Below are positions 1-9,220 of a stretch of 64,000 nt of DNA, piece by piece. The stretch is from the NCBI GenBank assembly GCA_018268895.1, contig JAFDVP010000001.1, forward strand, positions 1,721,125-1,785,124, read 5' to 3'. The notes under the pieces are model-generated. The model was not told where the DNA came from. It saw only the letters and a list, made by a program, of their open reading frames with translations, and made no database searches. The stretch comes from Acidobacteriota bacterium. GTDB taxonomy: Bacteria; Acidobacteriota; Terriglobia; Terriglobales; Acidobacteriaceae. Both the position numbers and the translations under genes were made by a program. Each line of letters begins with the position of its first letter. Within the stretch, counting starts at the first letter, position 1.

Positions 1-54
1 GCCATTCGCCTTGTTCGATAACCAGTCCCAACCTCTAACTCAACGGAGAGAAAC

Positions 55-879
55 ATGAACTCAACATCCTGCACTCTCGCTTTTATCCTTGCAGCATCAT
101 CCTTTGCTCTGGCACAGCAGGCACAACCCTCCAACCTCGTTCAACTCGCAAGCCTCTCTGCATCGCCGGACGAATCCGCACAAGAGGCCGAGCGCGCCGC
201 TCAGGCTGAGATCCGCGCAAAGAAAGAAATCCAGGAAAAGATCGAAGTTCTCGCCGCCCACAGCAAGGTCGTCGCCGGCAAGCCCTACTCTGCCAACTCC
301 ACTACAGAAGTCGTCCAGACCCTCACCGACGGCAATCGCATCGTCCAGCACAGCTCCAGCGTCTTCTACCGCGACAGCCAGGGACGCACCCGCCGCGAGC
401 AGACCTTCCCCGGCTTTGAAAACTCTCCCGGCGAAACCAAGATCTTCATCGACGACCCCGTCGCCAAAAACGCCTATGTTCTCGATCCCCACGAAAAGAT
501 CGCGCACACCGTCTCTTCTTCTCGCGAGGTCATGCTCAAAATCGAGCGCAGCAACGACACCATGGCCAATGTCAAACTACCCAAGCTCGATGAGGCCCAC
601 GACATCACCTCCGACCAGCTCGGAACCATGAATATCCAGGGCGTAACCTGCATTGGCAAACGCCAGACCATCACCATCCCCGCCGGTCAGGTCGGCAACG
701 AGCGCCCCATCGCCATCGTCACCGAGACCTGGTTCTCTCCCGACATCGATGCCGTCGTCCAATCCACCACCACCGACCCACGCTTCGGGCAGACCACATA
801 TACCCTCAAGAACCTTCAGCTCAAGGAGCAGCCTGCTGCATTGTTCGCACTACCCAACAACTACCGCCTCCTGAACTAG
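55..879 (+). CDS. Exported protein of unknown function
   Basis: 274-residue protein with an N-terminal signal peptide (hydrophobic core about residues 7-20, likely cut after ALA at 18-20), so it is probably periplasmic or outer-membrane associated. Residues 38-70 are rich in Glu, Ala, Lys and Arg and look helical or coiled coil. The rest is a mixed alpha/beta region ending in a segment (DPRFGQTTYTLKNLQL and following) of a type I recognise from exported acidobacterial proteins of unknown function. The start is supported by GGAGAG 5-10 bases before the ATG. It stands alone, and a likely terminator lies about 50 bases after the stop. No catalytic motif is recognised and no function is assigned. 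Confidence 0.75.
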   Translation: MNSTSCTLAFILAASSFALAQQAQPSNLVQLASLSASPDESAQEAERAAQAEIRAKKEIQEKIEVLAAHSKVVAGKPYSANSTTEVVQTLTDGNRIVQHSSSVFYRDSQGRTRREQTFPGFENSPGETKIFIDDPVAKNAYVLDPHEKIAHTVSSSREVMLKIERSNDTMANVKLPKLDEAHDITSDQLGTMNIQGVTCIGKRQTITIPAGQVGNERPIAIVTETWFSPDIDAVVQSTTTDPRFGQTTYTLKNLQLKEQPAALFALPNNYRLLN

Positions 880-929
880 CACCAACCATCTCGAAATAGA
901 TCTCGAATTTTCCACCGGAGCCTGCCGGT

Positions 930-965
930 ACCCAAGCTCCGTCTCCGGGCTTGGGTTTCTTTCTT
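930..965 (+). terminator. Probable rho-independent terminator
   Basis: ACCCAAGC (930-937) can pair with GCTTGGGT (949-956) across an 11-base loop and is followed by TTTCTTTCTT. It lies about 50 bases after the exported-protein gene. The long loop makes it weaker than a textbook terminator. The rest of the gap between 880 and 1180 shows nothing recognisable apart from the ribosome binding site of the next gene. Confidence 0.55.
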
Positions 966-1180
966 GACGATGCGACATAACCTGACAAAACGGTTTTCGA
1001 GTGAGAGCTGGACTCCCTCTCAACATCTCAAAAACATTGGCCGGGCGCACGGAGGTCCAAGCCTAAGTTCAGTTTTTCGAAGACCCTGCATACTTAGTTA
1101 TGAGGGAGGGTGCCTCGCTGCGCGATCCTTTCAGCGCGTGTAAAATGGCAGCCAACCTCAATTTCAGGAGAAGAAGTGCA

Positions 1181-2191
1181 ATGTCGAAGCTGACACCAGG
1201 GAAACTCGCAGGACTCAAGGCTGTATCCGACTCGCGCGGCGTCATCGCCGCCGCCGCCATGGACCAGCGCGGCTCGCTTCAGAAGTCACTCGCCAAGGAG
1301 CGCGGTGCCGCCGCCAACGGTCAGGATCTCGAGGAGTTCAAGGTCCAGGTCACCGACGTCCTCACCCGGCACGCCTCCGCCATCCTGCTCGACCCAGAGT
1401 TCGGTCTCCCCGCCTCCAAGGAGCGCAACAAAGCCGGGCTCCTGCTTGCCTATGAGAAGACCGGATACGACGCCGCCACTCCCGGCCGCCTGCCCGACCT
1501 GCTCGACGTCTGGAGCGTTCGCCGCCTGAAGGAAGCAGGCGCCGACTGCATCAAGATCCTTCTCTACTACACGCCGTACGAGAAGAGCGCCATCAACGAC
1601 CACAAGCATGCCTGGGTCGAGCGTATCGGCGACGAGTGCCTCGCCCACGACATCCCCTTCTTCCTCGAGACCGTGGGATACGATGCCGAGGGCGGCGACG
1701 AAAAGTCTCTGGCCTACGCCAGGAAGAAGCCCGAGGTCGTCTCCGGCTCCATGGCCGAGTTCGGCAAGGACCGTTACAACGTCGATGTGCTCAAGGTCGA
1801 GGTTCCAGTCGAGATGTCCTTTGTTGAAGGAACAAAGGCCTTCAAGGGCGAGCGAGCCTACACCCGCGCAGAGGCATTGCAGCACTTCCGCGATGCCGAA
1901 ACCATGACGCACAAGCCTTTCATCTATCTCTCAGCCGGAGTCTCGAACCCTGTCTTCATCGAGACCCTCGAACTGGCAGCCGAGTCGGGAACCAGGTTCA
2001 ACGGCGTCCTCTGCGGCCGTGCGACCTGGAAGGACGGCATCCCGATCTTCGCCAAGCAGGGCGCCAAGGCCTTCCGGCAGTGGCTGGAGACCACCGGCGT
2101 GGAGAACATCAACAACGTCAACAACGCCCTCAAGGCCGCAAGCCCGTGGTACCTCAAGTTCGGCGTCAAGAGCCTTGCCGAGCTGGGCTGA
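1181..2191 (+). CDS. Tagatose 1,6-diphosphate aldolase-like protein (LacD family)
   Basis: 336-residue class I TIM-barrel aldolase of the LacD family. Known members split tagatose 1,6-bisphosphate into dihydroxyacetone phosphate and glyceraldehyde 3-phosphate, and some also act on related ketose bisphosphates. Family features seen are LAGLKAVSDSRGVIAAAAMDQRGSL at the N terminus (residues 10-34), the barrel segment IKILLYYTPY with the likely Schiff-base region, the FFLETVGYD strand and FIYLSAGVSN near the C terminus. Length matches the family (about 325-340). The reading frame is open back to 1100, but the ATG at 1181 is preferred because AGGAGAAG lies 8-15 bases upstream and the protein then begins as in homologues. 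It is a single gene with its own terminator. The exact substrate cannot be told from the sequence. Confidence 0.88.
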   Translation: MSKLTPGKLAGLKAVSDSRGVIAAAAMDQRGSLQKSLAKERGAAANGQDLEEFKVQVTDVLTRHASAILLDPEFGLPASKERNKAGLLLAYEKTGYDAATPGRLPDLLDVWSVRRLKEAGADCIKILLYYTPYEKSAINDHKHAWVERIGDECLAHDIPFFLETVGYDAEGGDEKSLAYARKKPEVVSGSMAEFGKDRYNVDVLKVEVPVEMSFVEGTKAFKGERAYTRAEALQHFRDAETMTHKPFIYLSAGVSNPVFIETLELAAESGTRFNGVLCGRATWKDGIPIFAKQGAKAFRQWLETTGVENINNVNNALKAASPWYLKFGVKSLAELG

Positions 2192-2211
2192 TATCAACCG
2201 TCTCTAAATAT

Positions 2212-2249
2212 AAAAGCGGCGAACCATTGAGGTTCGCCGCTTTTTCTTT
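2212..2249 (+). terminator. Rho-independent terminator after the aldolase gene
   Basis: A perfect 12-bp stem, AAGCGGCGAACC (2214-2225) with GGTTCGCCGCTT (2231-2242), loop ATTGA, followed by a T-rich run (TTTTTCTTT). It sits 20 bases after the aldolase stop codon. Confidence 0.93.
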
Positions 2250-2366
2250 GTACTTTGTACTGCATTTACATCGTCTGTACTGCTCTCGAACAACGTCCTG
2301 CAAACTTGAAAAAAAAGAGCGGGGCCGACGGGATTGCAGCCCCGCTCCTGCGAAAAATCAATCTCT

Positions 2367-3950
2367 TTAGATCACGGTCTCGCTGACTCGCGTGCGATAC
2401 CGCATATGCAACTTCTCCATCTCCACGTAGACGTGCTGGCCATTCTGCTCGCGCCGCTCCGTCCATCCCTCGATCACCTCAATGCAGGCGTGGTCGATAT
2501 AGCGCAGGTTCACGCCGTGGATGTGGACCTTGCAGCCAGGCTTCACCTGATCGAGCGCCTGAGATATCCGCGGAATGGCGAGGAAGGTGCCGACACCGCT
2601 CAGGTGCACGTGCGTGCTGTCGCTCTCTTCCGTTACCTTCGCTTCAAGATGGGTGACCTTGTACAGCAGGCGGAACAGGGAGAGACCCACTCCAACCAGT
2701 ACGCCAGTCAAAAGGTCCGTCGCCACAATGGTGAGCATTGATGCGAAGTAGATCAGTACCGGCACTCTGCCGAAGCGTCCCAGCTTCTTTATCTCCGCCG
2801 GCTTCACCAGCTTGATGCCGACCAGGACGAGCACCGCTGCCAGGCTTGCGGTTGGGATCATGCGCAGGATCGATGCGAAGAATACCACCGCAAGCAGCAT
2901 CCAGGCGCCATGCAGAATGGCCGAACGCCTGGTCTCTGCACCGGCCTGTACATTGGCCGAGCTGCGCACAATCACTCCCGTCATGGGAAGCGCGCCAACC
3001 AGGCCGCAGAGCATATTGCCGACGCCCTGCGAGGCAAGCTCGCGGTCATAGTTTGTCTTCGACCGTGTCTGCATCTGCTCAACCGCGGCGGCGGAAAGTA
3101 ATGTCTCTGCGCTGGCAATGAACGCAAGCGCCAGTGAGGTGCCGATGATCGCGGAGAGCTTGATCCCCTCTAACGAAGCCAGCGACGGCAGGGAGATCAT
3201 CTCGCTGAGGTTTGCCGGGACCGCCACGCGGTGCACCCCGAGCGAAAGGGCCTGTGCGAGAGCGGTAGCTGCTGCAATCCCCAGCAGCGCTCCAGGAAGC
3301 AGCTTCAACTTTGCCGGGCGAAACTTCTCCCACAGCAGGGTGACGACAATGGTCGTAAGCCCTACCAGTGCAGCTCCCTCTTCCTTACTGCCGTTCAATG
3401 GGAACAGGCCGCCGAAGATCGCGCCCCACATCGCCACGATATTTGCAGGGCCGCTGTGCTCGGGAGACCGGTCGAGGACAACTTGAAACTGCTGGATCAC
3501 GATCAGCACGCCGATACCTGCAAGCATGCCGTGGATCACCTCAGGCGATATAGCGCGGAACCAGCGGCCCGTCTTCAGAAGCCCGGCGACAAGCTGCACG
3601 GCTCCGGCGATCATCAGCAGTGGGCCAAGGGCCCCGACACCATGCTCCTTGACCATTTGAAAGACGATGACGGCGAGACCTGCCGCGGGCCCCGACACCT
3701 GAAGCGCCTGCCCGGAGAGAAACCCGACGACAAGGCCGCCGATGATTCCGGTGACAAGTCCCGCAGCCGGTGGCATGCCTGACGCAAGGGCTATACCCAT
3801 GCAAAGGGGGAGGGCTACGAAAAATACAACCAGTGACGCCGAGAAATCTCTTAACCACGCAACCGAGCCAGACACTGCCGCACCCGGTGGAACTCCAACT
3901 GGGAGCTCGCCTGAATTCTTCTCTGGATAAATATCACTCGATTTACTCAT
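2367..3950 (-). CDS. SulP family anion transporter (putative bicarbonate transporter)
   Basis: 527-residue inner-membrane protein of the SulP/SLC26 family. It starts with a hydrophilic stretch of about 35 residues, then has 10 or more hydrophobic segments (first near LRDFSASLVVFFVALPLCMGI) with the usual PPAAGLVTGIIGG and SGPAAGLAV signatures. The C-terminal 90 residues are a STAS-like domain. The ATG at 3950 is preferred over an in-frame start at 4070 because AGGAG lies 6-10 bases upstream and the extra 40 residues overlap the upstream gene. Only 10 bases separate it from the carbonic anhydrase gene, so the two are very likely one operon. That pairing is typical of bicarbonate-transporting SulP proteins, but sulfate or another anion is not excluded. 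Confidence 0.88.
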   Translation of the reverse strand: MSKSSDIYPEKNSGELPVGVPPGAAVSGSVAWLRDFSASLVVFFVALPLCMGIALASGMPPAAGLVTGIIGGLVVGFLSGQALQVSGPAAGLAVIVFQMVKEHGVGALGPLLMIAGAVQLVAGLLKTGRWFRAISPEVIHGMLAGIGVLIVIQQFQVVLDRSPEHSGPANIVAMWGAIFGGLFPLNGSKEEGAALVGLTTIVVTLLWEKFRPAKLKLLPGALLGIAAATALAQALSLGVHRVAVPANLSEMISLPSLASLEGIKLSAIIGTSLALAFIASAETLLSAAAVEQMQTRSKTNYDRELASQGVGNMLCGLVGALPMTGVIVRSSANVQAGAETRRSAILHGAWMLLAVVFFASILRMIPTASLAAVLVLVGIKLVKPAEIKKLGRFGRVPVLIYFASMLTIVATDLLTGVLVGVGLSLFRLLYKVTHLEAKVTEESDSTHVHLSGVGTFLAIPRISQALDQVKPGCKVHIHGVNLRYIDHACIEVIEGWTERREQNGQHVYVEMEKLHMRYRTRVSETVI

Positions 3951-3960
3951 ACGATCTCCT

Positions 3961-4638
3961 TTACGCGATCTTTCGTTCTTGCCGGGTTCGTGGCTCGGGT
4001 GTTGCGAGCGTCTCAGGGAGCAGCGGGAAGAATGCGCCCTGCTGAGAATCAAGGCTACGGATTCCGCCACTCGCGATGTCGTACATCCATCCGTGAATGG
4101 CGAGCTTGCCCTGTTTCAATGCCTCGTCGACGGAGGGGTGCATCGACAGGTTCTGCATCTGGACGATGACGTTGGCCTCCGTCACGGCCTTCAACGTCTC
4201 CTCAAACGACATCGACGCTGAAGTCTTGAGCATCCTCGTCAGCCATCGCGCCGACGGTCCCGCGTGCTCCAGCCAGCCGCGCACGACCGGCAGGGATTCA
4301 AGCGCTTCGGGCTTCAGGATCGCCTTCATCGCTCCGCAGTCGGAGTGCCCGCAGACCACAATGTCCTGGACCTTCAGAGCGCGGACGGCGAATTCGATCG
4401 TCGCCGGAACACCGCTCCCTGTTTCAGTTGGAGGAGGAATCAGATTGCCCGCGTTACGACATGAAAACAGAGCGCCCGGACCGCACTGCATCATCATCTC
4501 GGGCATCACGCGCGAATCGGAGCAGCAGATAAACAAGGTGCCAGGGTTCTGCACGTTGGCGAGCTTCTCAAAGAGCTTTGCGTGTTGCGGGAAGACCTTG
4601 GAACGAAACCGGCTATAGCCATCGATCAGTTGCTGCAT
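3961..4638 (-). CDS. Beta-class carbonic anhydrase
   Basis: Zinc enzyme that interconverts CO2 and bicarbonate. The beta-class motifs are intact: CSDSR supplies the first Cys ligand with the Asp-Arg dyad, and GHSDCGAM supplies the His and second Cys ligands. The frame is open to 4707. I prefer the ATG at 4638 (protein starting MQQLIDGYSRF, as homologues do) because GGAG lies 6 bases before it and the extra 23 residues look unrelated to the family; the ATGs at 4650 and 4644 are also possible. It is first in an operon with the SulP gene 10 bases downstream. No signal peptide is seen, so it should be cytoplasmic, consistent with trapping or supplying imported bicarbonate. Confidence 0.92.
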   Translation of the reverse strand: MQQLIDGYSRFRSKVFPQHAKLFEKLANVQNPGTLFICCSDSRVMPEMMMQCGPGALFSCRNAGNLIPPPTETGSGVPATIEFAVRALKVQDIVVCGHSDCGAMKAILKPEALESLPVVRGWLEHAGPSARWLTRMLKTSASMSFEETLKAVTEANVIVQMQNLSMHPSVDEALKQGKLAIHGWMYDIASGGIRSLDSQQGAFFPLLPETLATPEPRTRQERKIA

Positions 4639-4803
4639 CGTCATCTCCATCGGCCCTGAACCTGAAGGCAGTCCGGCCGTTGTGATCGTCGAAACGGGTA
4701 CACCCATGCAGAAGGCCTAAGAGCTTCGAGGAGAAGCTTTCGGATAACTCAGGCAGAAAGACGCCTGTGCCTACGCAAGATGCAGTTTTGCGACTGGAGA
4801 GTT

Positions 4804-5226
4804 CTAAGCAGCGATGGGAGGAGCCCGTCCAAGACCGGGCGCACGAGGAGCAGAGCCCAGGGCCACGACATTTTCGCGGGCGAGCAGTTCCTGCCGCTCT
4901 TCAGGCTGAGCGAGTACGAACGTCCGGGTGACGATAGCCGCCTGGAGGCTTGGGGTTCCCGCGGCCGGCCGCATGGAAAGAGCCGCCTTGGGAAGATGAT
5001 CGACGACCGAGTGGTCGAAGACGGCATCGATAGACGACATCAGGTTGTAGCGGCTGTTGCGCGATCCCGCACGGCGCGTCGCGTGAACGGAGATATGCGA
5101 GTAGTTAACACGAGTATGGCGAACTAAATGTTCGCCATGTGTGATTCCCAGAATGCATAGAAGGTTAAGCCCGGCGAAGATTACACCCAGCAATAACTTG
5201 TTCGATATGGATTTCTGTCCAATCAC
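4804..5226 (-). CDS. Possible small membrane-anchored or exported protein
   Basis: A 140-residue frame that fills most of the 620-base gap between the carbonic anhydrase and the next exported-protein gene. It begins at a GTG with SISNKLLLGVIFAGLNLLCI, which reads as an uncleaved membrane anchor or signal sequence, followed by a hydrophilic, His/Arg/Ala-rich tail. No convincing ribosome binding site precedes the GTG and the tail shows no family I recognise. The overlapping plus-strand frame (4780-5127) looks less protein-like. The call rests only on the clean N-terminal hydrophobic segment and the otherwise empty gap. Confidence 0.35.
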   Translation of the reverse strand: MIGQKSISNKLLLGVIFAGLNLLCILGITHGEHLVRHTRVNYSHISVHATRRAGSRNSRYNLMSSIDAVFDHSVVDHLPKAALSMRPAAGTPSLQAAIVTRTFVLAQPEERQELLARENVVALGSAPRAPGLGRAPPIAA

Positions 5227-5329
5227 GGCAATCGTATTTTGAATACTACGCTTATCGACGCAGATGTCAACCGGTCGTTATCACAAAAGCTGAGAATCCT
5301 TCAGTGGGCCTTCATATTCATTTCTTACC

Positions 5330-6667
5330 ATGATGATCATGCTTTCCGGCCGCGCACACCACCTTCGATGGGTCCTTCCGATCGCTGCGTCGCTTGCGAC
5401 GCATTTCGCAGTTTGCCAGACACCTGCCGCAACACTTCCTGCGGGAACCCCTCTGCCGGTCTACATCGACGATCACATTCCCATGCACGCTGGAGAACCG
5501 ATCCGTGCACATCTGCTCTATCCCGTTTACGTCGGCAATGTTCTGATTCTTCCTGAAAAGACGATTGTTACAGGAGTGGTAAAAGAGCTTCACCCCAATC
5601 GCTCACAACGCAACAACGCGCGGCTCAACGGGGATTTCACGCCCTTTCATACGCCGGTAGTCGGCTTCACTGGGATCACTCTTCCCGATGGCACGACGCT
5701 CCAAATGACAACAAACACGGCGACGGATGGGGCGCCGCTTTACCGGCTCGTCGCTCCGCCTCCACGCAAAGGCGGATTCATTCGCAAGCAGTACGACACA
5801 GGCATGCTGATTCTCCACGAACAGCTTGACGTGATCACGGCTCCACATAAGGGCGATCGCCTTTTGCAGCTTTTCTATCGCCAGCTCCCCTATCATCCTG
5901 AACGCATCGAGAGAGGAACAGCATGGACGATCGAGACAACAGATCCCGTCGAGATTCCAGCACAGCCCGCATTTCCTGTTGCCGCAACAACTCCCGATAA
6001 GACGAAGTCCCCGGCTGCACACGACTCTCAGCAGAGCTGGTTTGTACAGGCATATCTCGGCAAAGAGCTGAGTTCCGCTACAGCAAAGGTGGGCGAGCCA
6101 ATCAAAGCAACCGTTGCCGAGCCGATCTACAACCCTGACCACACCATTGCCGTGCCGCAGGGCGCGACGCTGGTGGGGGCCATCACCAAGGCAAAGCCAG
6201 CCCGCCCCTTCGGCCGCGCCGGAACACTGGGCTTTGACTTCAGCCAGTTGATTTTGCCTGACGGTTACACGCAGAGCATCCAATCGGAGTTGAAGGGCAT
6301 CGACTCGGCATCCACCGTCGATCTGGAGATGAACTCCGAAGGCAAAGTTCAGCCGAAGCCGCAGGACAAGATCGTCGTCCCACTTCTCCTTGCGCTGCTC
6401 GCGACCCGTCCTCTTGACGAAGACAGAGACTTCCAGGGAGGCCGAAACTTCGTAGGAGCAAATGGCTTCGGCCTGATCGGCAACATCGTCGGCCTTGCCG
6501 GTGGCTCAAAGTATGTCGCCACAGGTATCGGGGCCTATGGCACTGCCATCTCGCTGTATCGCCGCTGGATCGCCAGTGGCCATCAGGTCACCTTCCCTCC
6601 CGACACGCGCATTGTTCTCCAGACGACGGCACGGAAGTCTACCGTACTGAAGCCTTCATCTCGCTAG
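5330..6667 (+). CDS. Exported protein with an internal duplicated domain
   Basis: 445-residue protein with an N-terminal signal peptide (hydrophobic region about residues 12-28, cut near AVCQT). Two similar segments are visible, about residues 39-125 and 243-325. Each runs G-E-P-I-x-A, then P-x-Y, then a 'PxxTxxxGxV/I' strand, an Arg-rich turn, an aromatic F and LPDGxT. This pattern resembles the C-terminal beta domain of TrbI/VirB10-like proteins, but that is a weak similarity judged by eye. A glycine-rich hydrophobic stretch (FGLIGNIVGLAGGSKYVATG, about 385-405) follows the second copy. Two ATG codons (5330, 5339) are possible and neither has a strong ribosome binding site. It converges with guaA, only 7 bases away. 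Function unknown. Confidence 0.75.
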   Translation: MMIMLSGRAHHLRWVLPIAASLATHFAVCQTPAATLPAGTPLPVYIDDHIPMHAGEPIRAHLLYPVYVGNVLILPEKTIVTGVVKELHPNRSQRNNARLNGDFTPFHTPVVGFTGITLPDGTTLQMTTNTATDGAPLYRLVAPPPRKGGFIRKQYDTGMLILHEQLDVITAPHKGDRLLQLFYRQLPYHPERIERGTAWTIETTDPVEIPAQPAFPVAATTPDKTKSPAAHDSQQSWFVQAYLGKELSSATAKVGEPIKATVAEPIYNPDHTIAVPQGATLVGAITKAKPARPFGRAGTLGFDFSQLILPDGYTQSIQSELKGIDSASTVDLEMNSEGKVQPKPQDKIVVPLLLALLATRPLDEDRDFQGGRNFVGANGFGLIGNIVGLAGGSKYVATGIGAYGTAISLYRRWIASGHQVTFPPDTRIVLQTTARKSTVLKPSSR

Positions 6668-6674
6668 AATGCCT

Positions 6675-8270
6675 CTACTCCCACTCGATCGTGCCAGGCG
6701 GCTTCGAGGTAATGTCGTACACCACGCGGTTGATCCCGCGCACCTCGCTCACGATGCGGCTGGAGATGGTTCGCAGCACCTCGTATGGCAATGGGGCCCA
6801 GTCGGCGGTCATGCCGTCTTCGCTCTCCACCGCACGGATCGCGCACGTGTACGCATACGTGCGCTGGTCGCCCATCACGCCCACGCTCTTCACCGGCAGC
6901 AGCACAGCAAAGCTCTGCCACACCTTGCGGTAGAGTCCCGCAGCCTTAATCTCCGTGACAACGATCTCGTCGGCCTCCTGCAACAACGCCACACGATCGG
7001 CTGTCACCTCGCCCAGAATGCGGACCGCCAGACCGGGCCCCGGAAAGGGCTGCCGCTCCAGAATCTCTTCCGGCATACCGAGATCACGGCCGATGCGCCG
7101 CACCTCGTCCTTGAAGAGATCGCGCAGCGGCTCGATCAGCTTCAGCTTCATGTCCTCCGGCAGACCGCCGACGTTGTGGTGGCTCTTGATCGTGTGCGAG
7201 GGCCCGTGCACGCTCGACGACTCGATCACGTCCGGATACAGCGTTCCCTGCACCAGCCACGCAACTTCCTCGCCCGCGCTCTTTTCCGCTTCGAATATCT
7301 TCGCCGCCTCGTCGTCGAAGACCGCGATGAACTCGTTGCCGATGATCTTTCTCTTACGCTCAGGATCGGTCACGCCCGCCAGCTTCGTCAGGAAGCGTTC
7401 ACCGGCATCGACAGCGACCACGTTCAGGCCAAGGCCCTCGCGCATCGTCTTCTGCACCTTGCGGAACTCGTCCTTGCGCAGCACGCCGTTGTTCACGAAG
7501 ATGCACGTCAGCCGGTCGCCGATCGCGCGCGCCACCAGAACGGCCGCAACCGACGAGTCGACGCCGCCGCTCAGACCGCAGATGGCATGGCCATCTCCCA
7601 CCTGCGCCTTGATGCGCTCTACTGTCGACTGGATGAAGTGCTCGGGCGTCCAGTCCGGCTTTGCGCCGCAGATGTCCAGGCAGAAGTTCTTCAGCAGCTC
7701 CATTCCCTGCCGCGTGTGCGCGACCTCGGGATGAAACTGCACTGCCCACATCCTTCGCTCCTCGTTCGCAATTCCAGCGACGGCGTTCGCGGTCTTCGCC
7801 GTCAGACGAAATCCCTCGGGCAGCGTCTTCGCTTCATCGCCGTGCGACATCCACACATCGAGCGTCTGCGGCAGGCCGCGGAACAGCGCCGTCTCCGCGA
7901 CGACGCTCACCTCCGCGTGGCCGTACTCCCGCGCTGGCGCGGACTCCACCTTGCCGCCAAGATGATGCGTCATGAACTGCAAGCCGTAGCAGATGCCAAG
8001 CACCGGAGTGCCCATCGCCAGTACTGCGGGATCGGCCGCGGGAGCGTCGGCATCGTAGACCGAGCTCGGGCCGCCCGACAGGATCACGCCCTTCGGCTTC
8101 AGATCGCGAATCTTTTCAAGCGGCGTCGTGCAAGGCAGCACGACTGAGAAGACGTTGAACTCGCGGATACGCCGCGCGATCAACTGCGTATACTGCGATC
8201 CAAAATCCAGAATGACTATCGTTGAGGTGTCCACACTTCGAGTGTAAATGGCCGCGCGCGTCGGGCGCAT
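6675..8270 (-). CDS. guaA: GMP synthase (glutamine-hydrolysing)
   Basis: Converts XMP, ATP and glutamine to GMP in purine synthesis. Domain order is a class I glutamine amidotransferase (nucleophile Cys94 in GICYG, with His180 and Glu182 in FHPE), an ATP pyrophosphatase (SGGVDSS at 234-240) and the C-terminal GMP-synthase dimerisation domain, ending with the usual KPPGTIEWE. Length 531 matches the family (about 515-530). The listed ATG at 8270 lies directly against the stop codon of the upstream gene. A GTG at 8234 ([12 protein letters not shown]) would match the usual start of the family more closely, so the true N terminus may be 12 residues shorter. Neither start has a strong ribosome binding site. 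Confidence 0.97.
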   Translation of the reverse strand: MRPTRAAIYTRSVDTSTIVILDFGSQYTQLIARRIREFNVFSVVLPCTTPLEKIRDLKPKGVILSGGPSSVYDADAPAADPAVLAMGTPVLGICYGLQFMTHHLGGKVESAPAREYGHAEVSVVAETALFRGLPQTLDVWMSHGDEAKTLPEGFRLTAKTANAVAGIANEERRMWAVQFHPEVAHTRQGMELLKNFCLDICGAKPDWTPEHFIQSTVERIKAQVGDGHAICGLSGGVDSSVAAVLVARAIGDRLTCIFVNNGVLRKDEFRKVQKTMREGLGLNVVAVDAGERFLTKLAGVTDPERKRKIIGNEFIAVFDDEAAKIFEAEKSAGEEVAWLVQGTLYPDVIESSSVHGPSHTIKSHHNVGGLPEDMKLKLIEPLRDLFKDEVRRIGRDLGMPEEILERQPFPGPGLAVRILGEVTADRVALLQEADEIVVTEIKAAGLYRKVWQSFAVLLPVKSVGVMGDQRTYAYTCAIRAVESEDGMTADWAPLPYEVLRTISSRIVSEVRGINRVVYDITSKPPGTIEWE

Positions 8271-9209
8271 TCATCTGCCGCCGCGGTCCTCATACGCCTT
8301 CCACAGGCGCATATATCCCACAAGACGGGCCACATGGAAGAAATCGGAGGCGACGAAGTAGAGCACCGCCACGCCCGCCCACCACGTATAGAGAAACTCC
8401 GTCGTGGCAATACTCTCAAACGGCAGCGGGGTCGCGGAAAAGACCATCGCCAGCACGATCAGCGCAATCTTGACGATTCCCATCACCAGGTTGATCTCCA
8501 CCAGCTTGCTCTTGAGCGGCCCCAGCCGAAAGGCATCTCTCAGGCTCGCAACAGGGCCGGTATCGTGCAGCATCGCCAGCAGCGGGGCCACGCCGAAGAT
8601 CCAGCTCACGACGGCCCACAGCGTAAACAGCCCCAGCGTCGAAACGATCGCAAGTGCGAAGTAGCCGACCAGGTTAGGCTCGCCCCCGCGCAGAACGGGA
8701 CCAGTGACGGTCGCGCCAGCAGCCCCCTGCAAGCACAGGAACCACAATACGAAGCTCGCCGTCAGCCCCGCCACGCGGATCGCCTGTAGCGCCATCAGCG
8801 TCCACGGCCGCGAGTGCAGCGTGGGATCGATGCGGCGCATCACTACCGTCCGCCCCAGCGAGGACCACACAACCCACGTCACCAGCAGCAGAGGCGCAAG
8901 CCACACCGCGACCTGCATCAGCGGAGGCAGCAGCACATCCATCGCAACGGCAAGCGTCTCCGCCGCCTGCATCGGCTGCGTCACGGTCATCTTCTCAAGC
9001 GCGACCACGTTCAACGGCACAGAGGCGTACAACCGTGAGCCCACACGCCAGAGCAAAAGCAGCGCCGGAATGCCATAGACCCATCGCCACAGCACCTCCA
9101 GCAAAGTCAGTGAAGGCCGCGACCAGCACTCCGACAACACGTGAACGAACGACTGCGTCGCACGAACTTCGCCACCTGCGGTCGAGACGATGACGTCTCC
9201 CTTATTCAT
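8271..9209 (-). CDS. Integral membrane protein of unknown function
   Basis: 312-residue protein with about six hydrophobic segments (for example ALLLLWRVGSRLY, APLLLVTWVVWSSLG, FALAIVSTLGLFTLWAVVSW and INLVMGIVKIALIVLAMVFSA). Its layout is that of a polytopic inner-membrane protein with a short Arg-rich cytoplasmic C terminus. The ATG at 9209 is chosen because AAAAGGG lies just upstream; a GTG at 9221 overlapping the leuS stop codon is the alternative. It sits between leuS and guaA on the same strand with almost no spacing, so the three are probably co-transcribed. No family could be named. Confidence 0.8.
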   Translation of the reverse strand: MNKGDVIVSTAGGEVRATQSFVHVLSECWSRPSLTLLEVLWRWVYGIPALLLLWRVGSRLYASVPLNVVALEKMTVTQPMQAAETLAVAMDVLLPPLMQVAVWLAPLLLVTWVVWSSLGRTVVMRRIDPTLHSRPWTLMALQAIRVAGLTASFVLWFLCLQGAAGATVTGPVLRGGEPNLVGYFALAIVSTLGLFTLWAVVSWIFGVAPLLAMLHDTGPVASLRDAFRLGPLKSKLVEINLVMGIVKIALIVLAMVFSATPLPFESIATTEFLYTWWAGVAVLYFVASDFFHVARLVGYMRLWKAYEDRGGR

Positions 9210-9220
9210 GGCCCTTTTCA

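Noticed and set aside
4780..5127. Plus-strand frame of 115 codons between carbonic anhydrase and the exported-protein gene
   Set aside because: Composition is Arg-rich and unlike a folded protein, and the opposite strand offers a frame with a clean membrane anchor.
6669..8147. Long plus-strand frame opposite guaA
   Set aside because: It is a shadow frame: rich in His, Arg and Leu and fully overlapping the clear GMP synthase gene.
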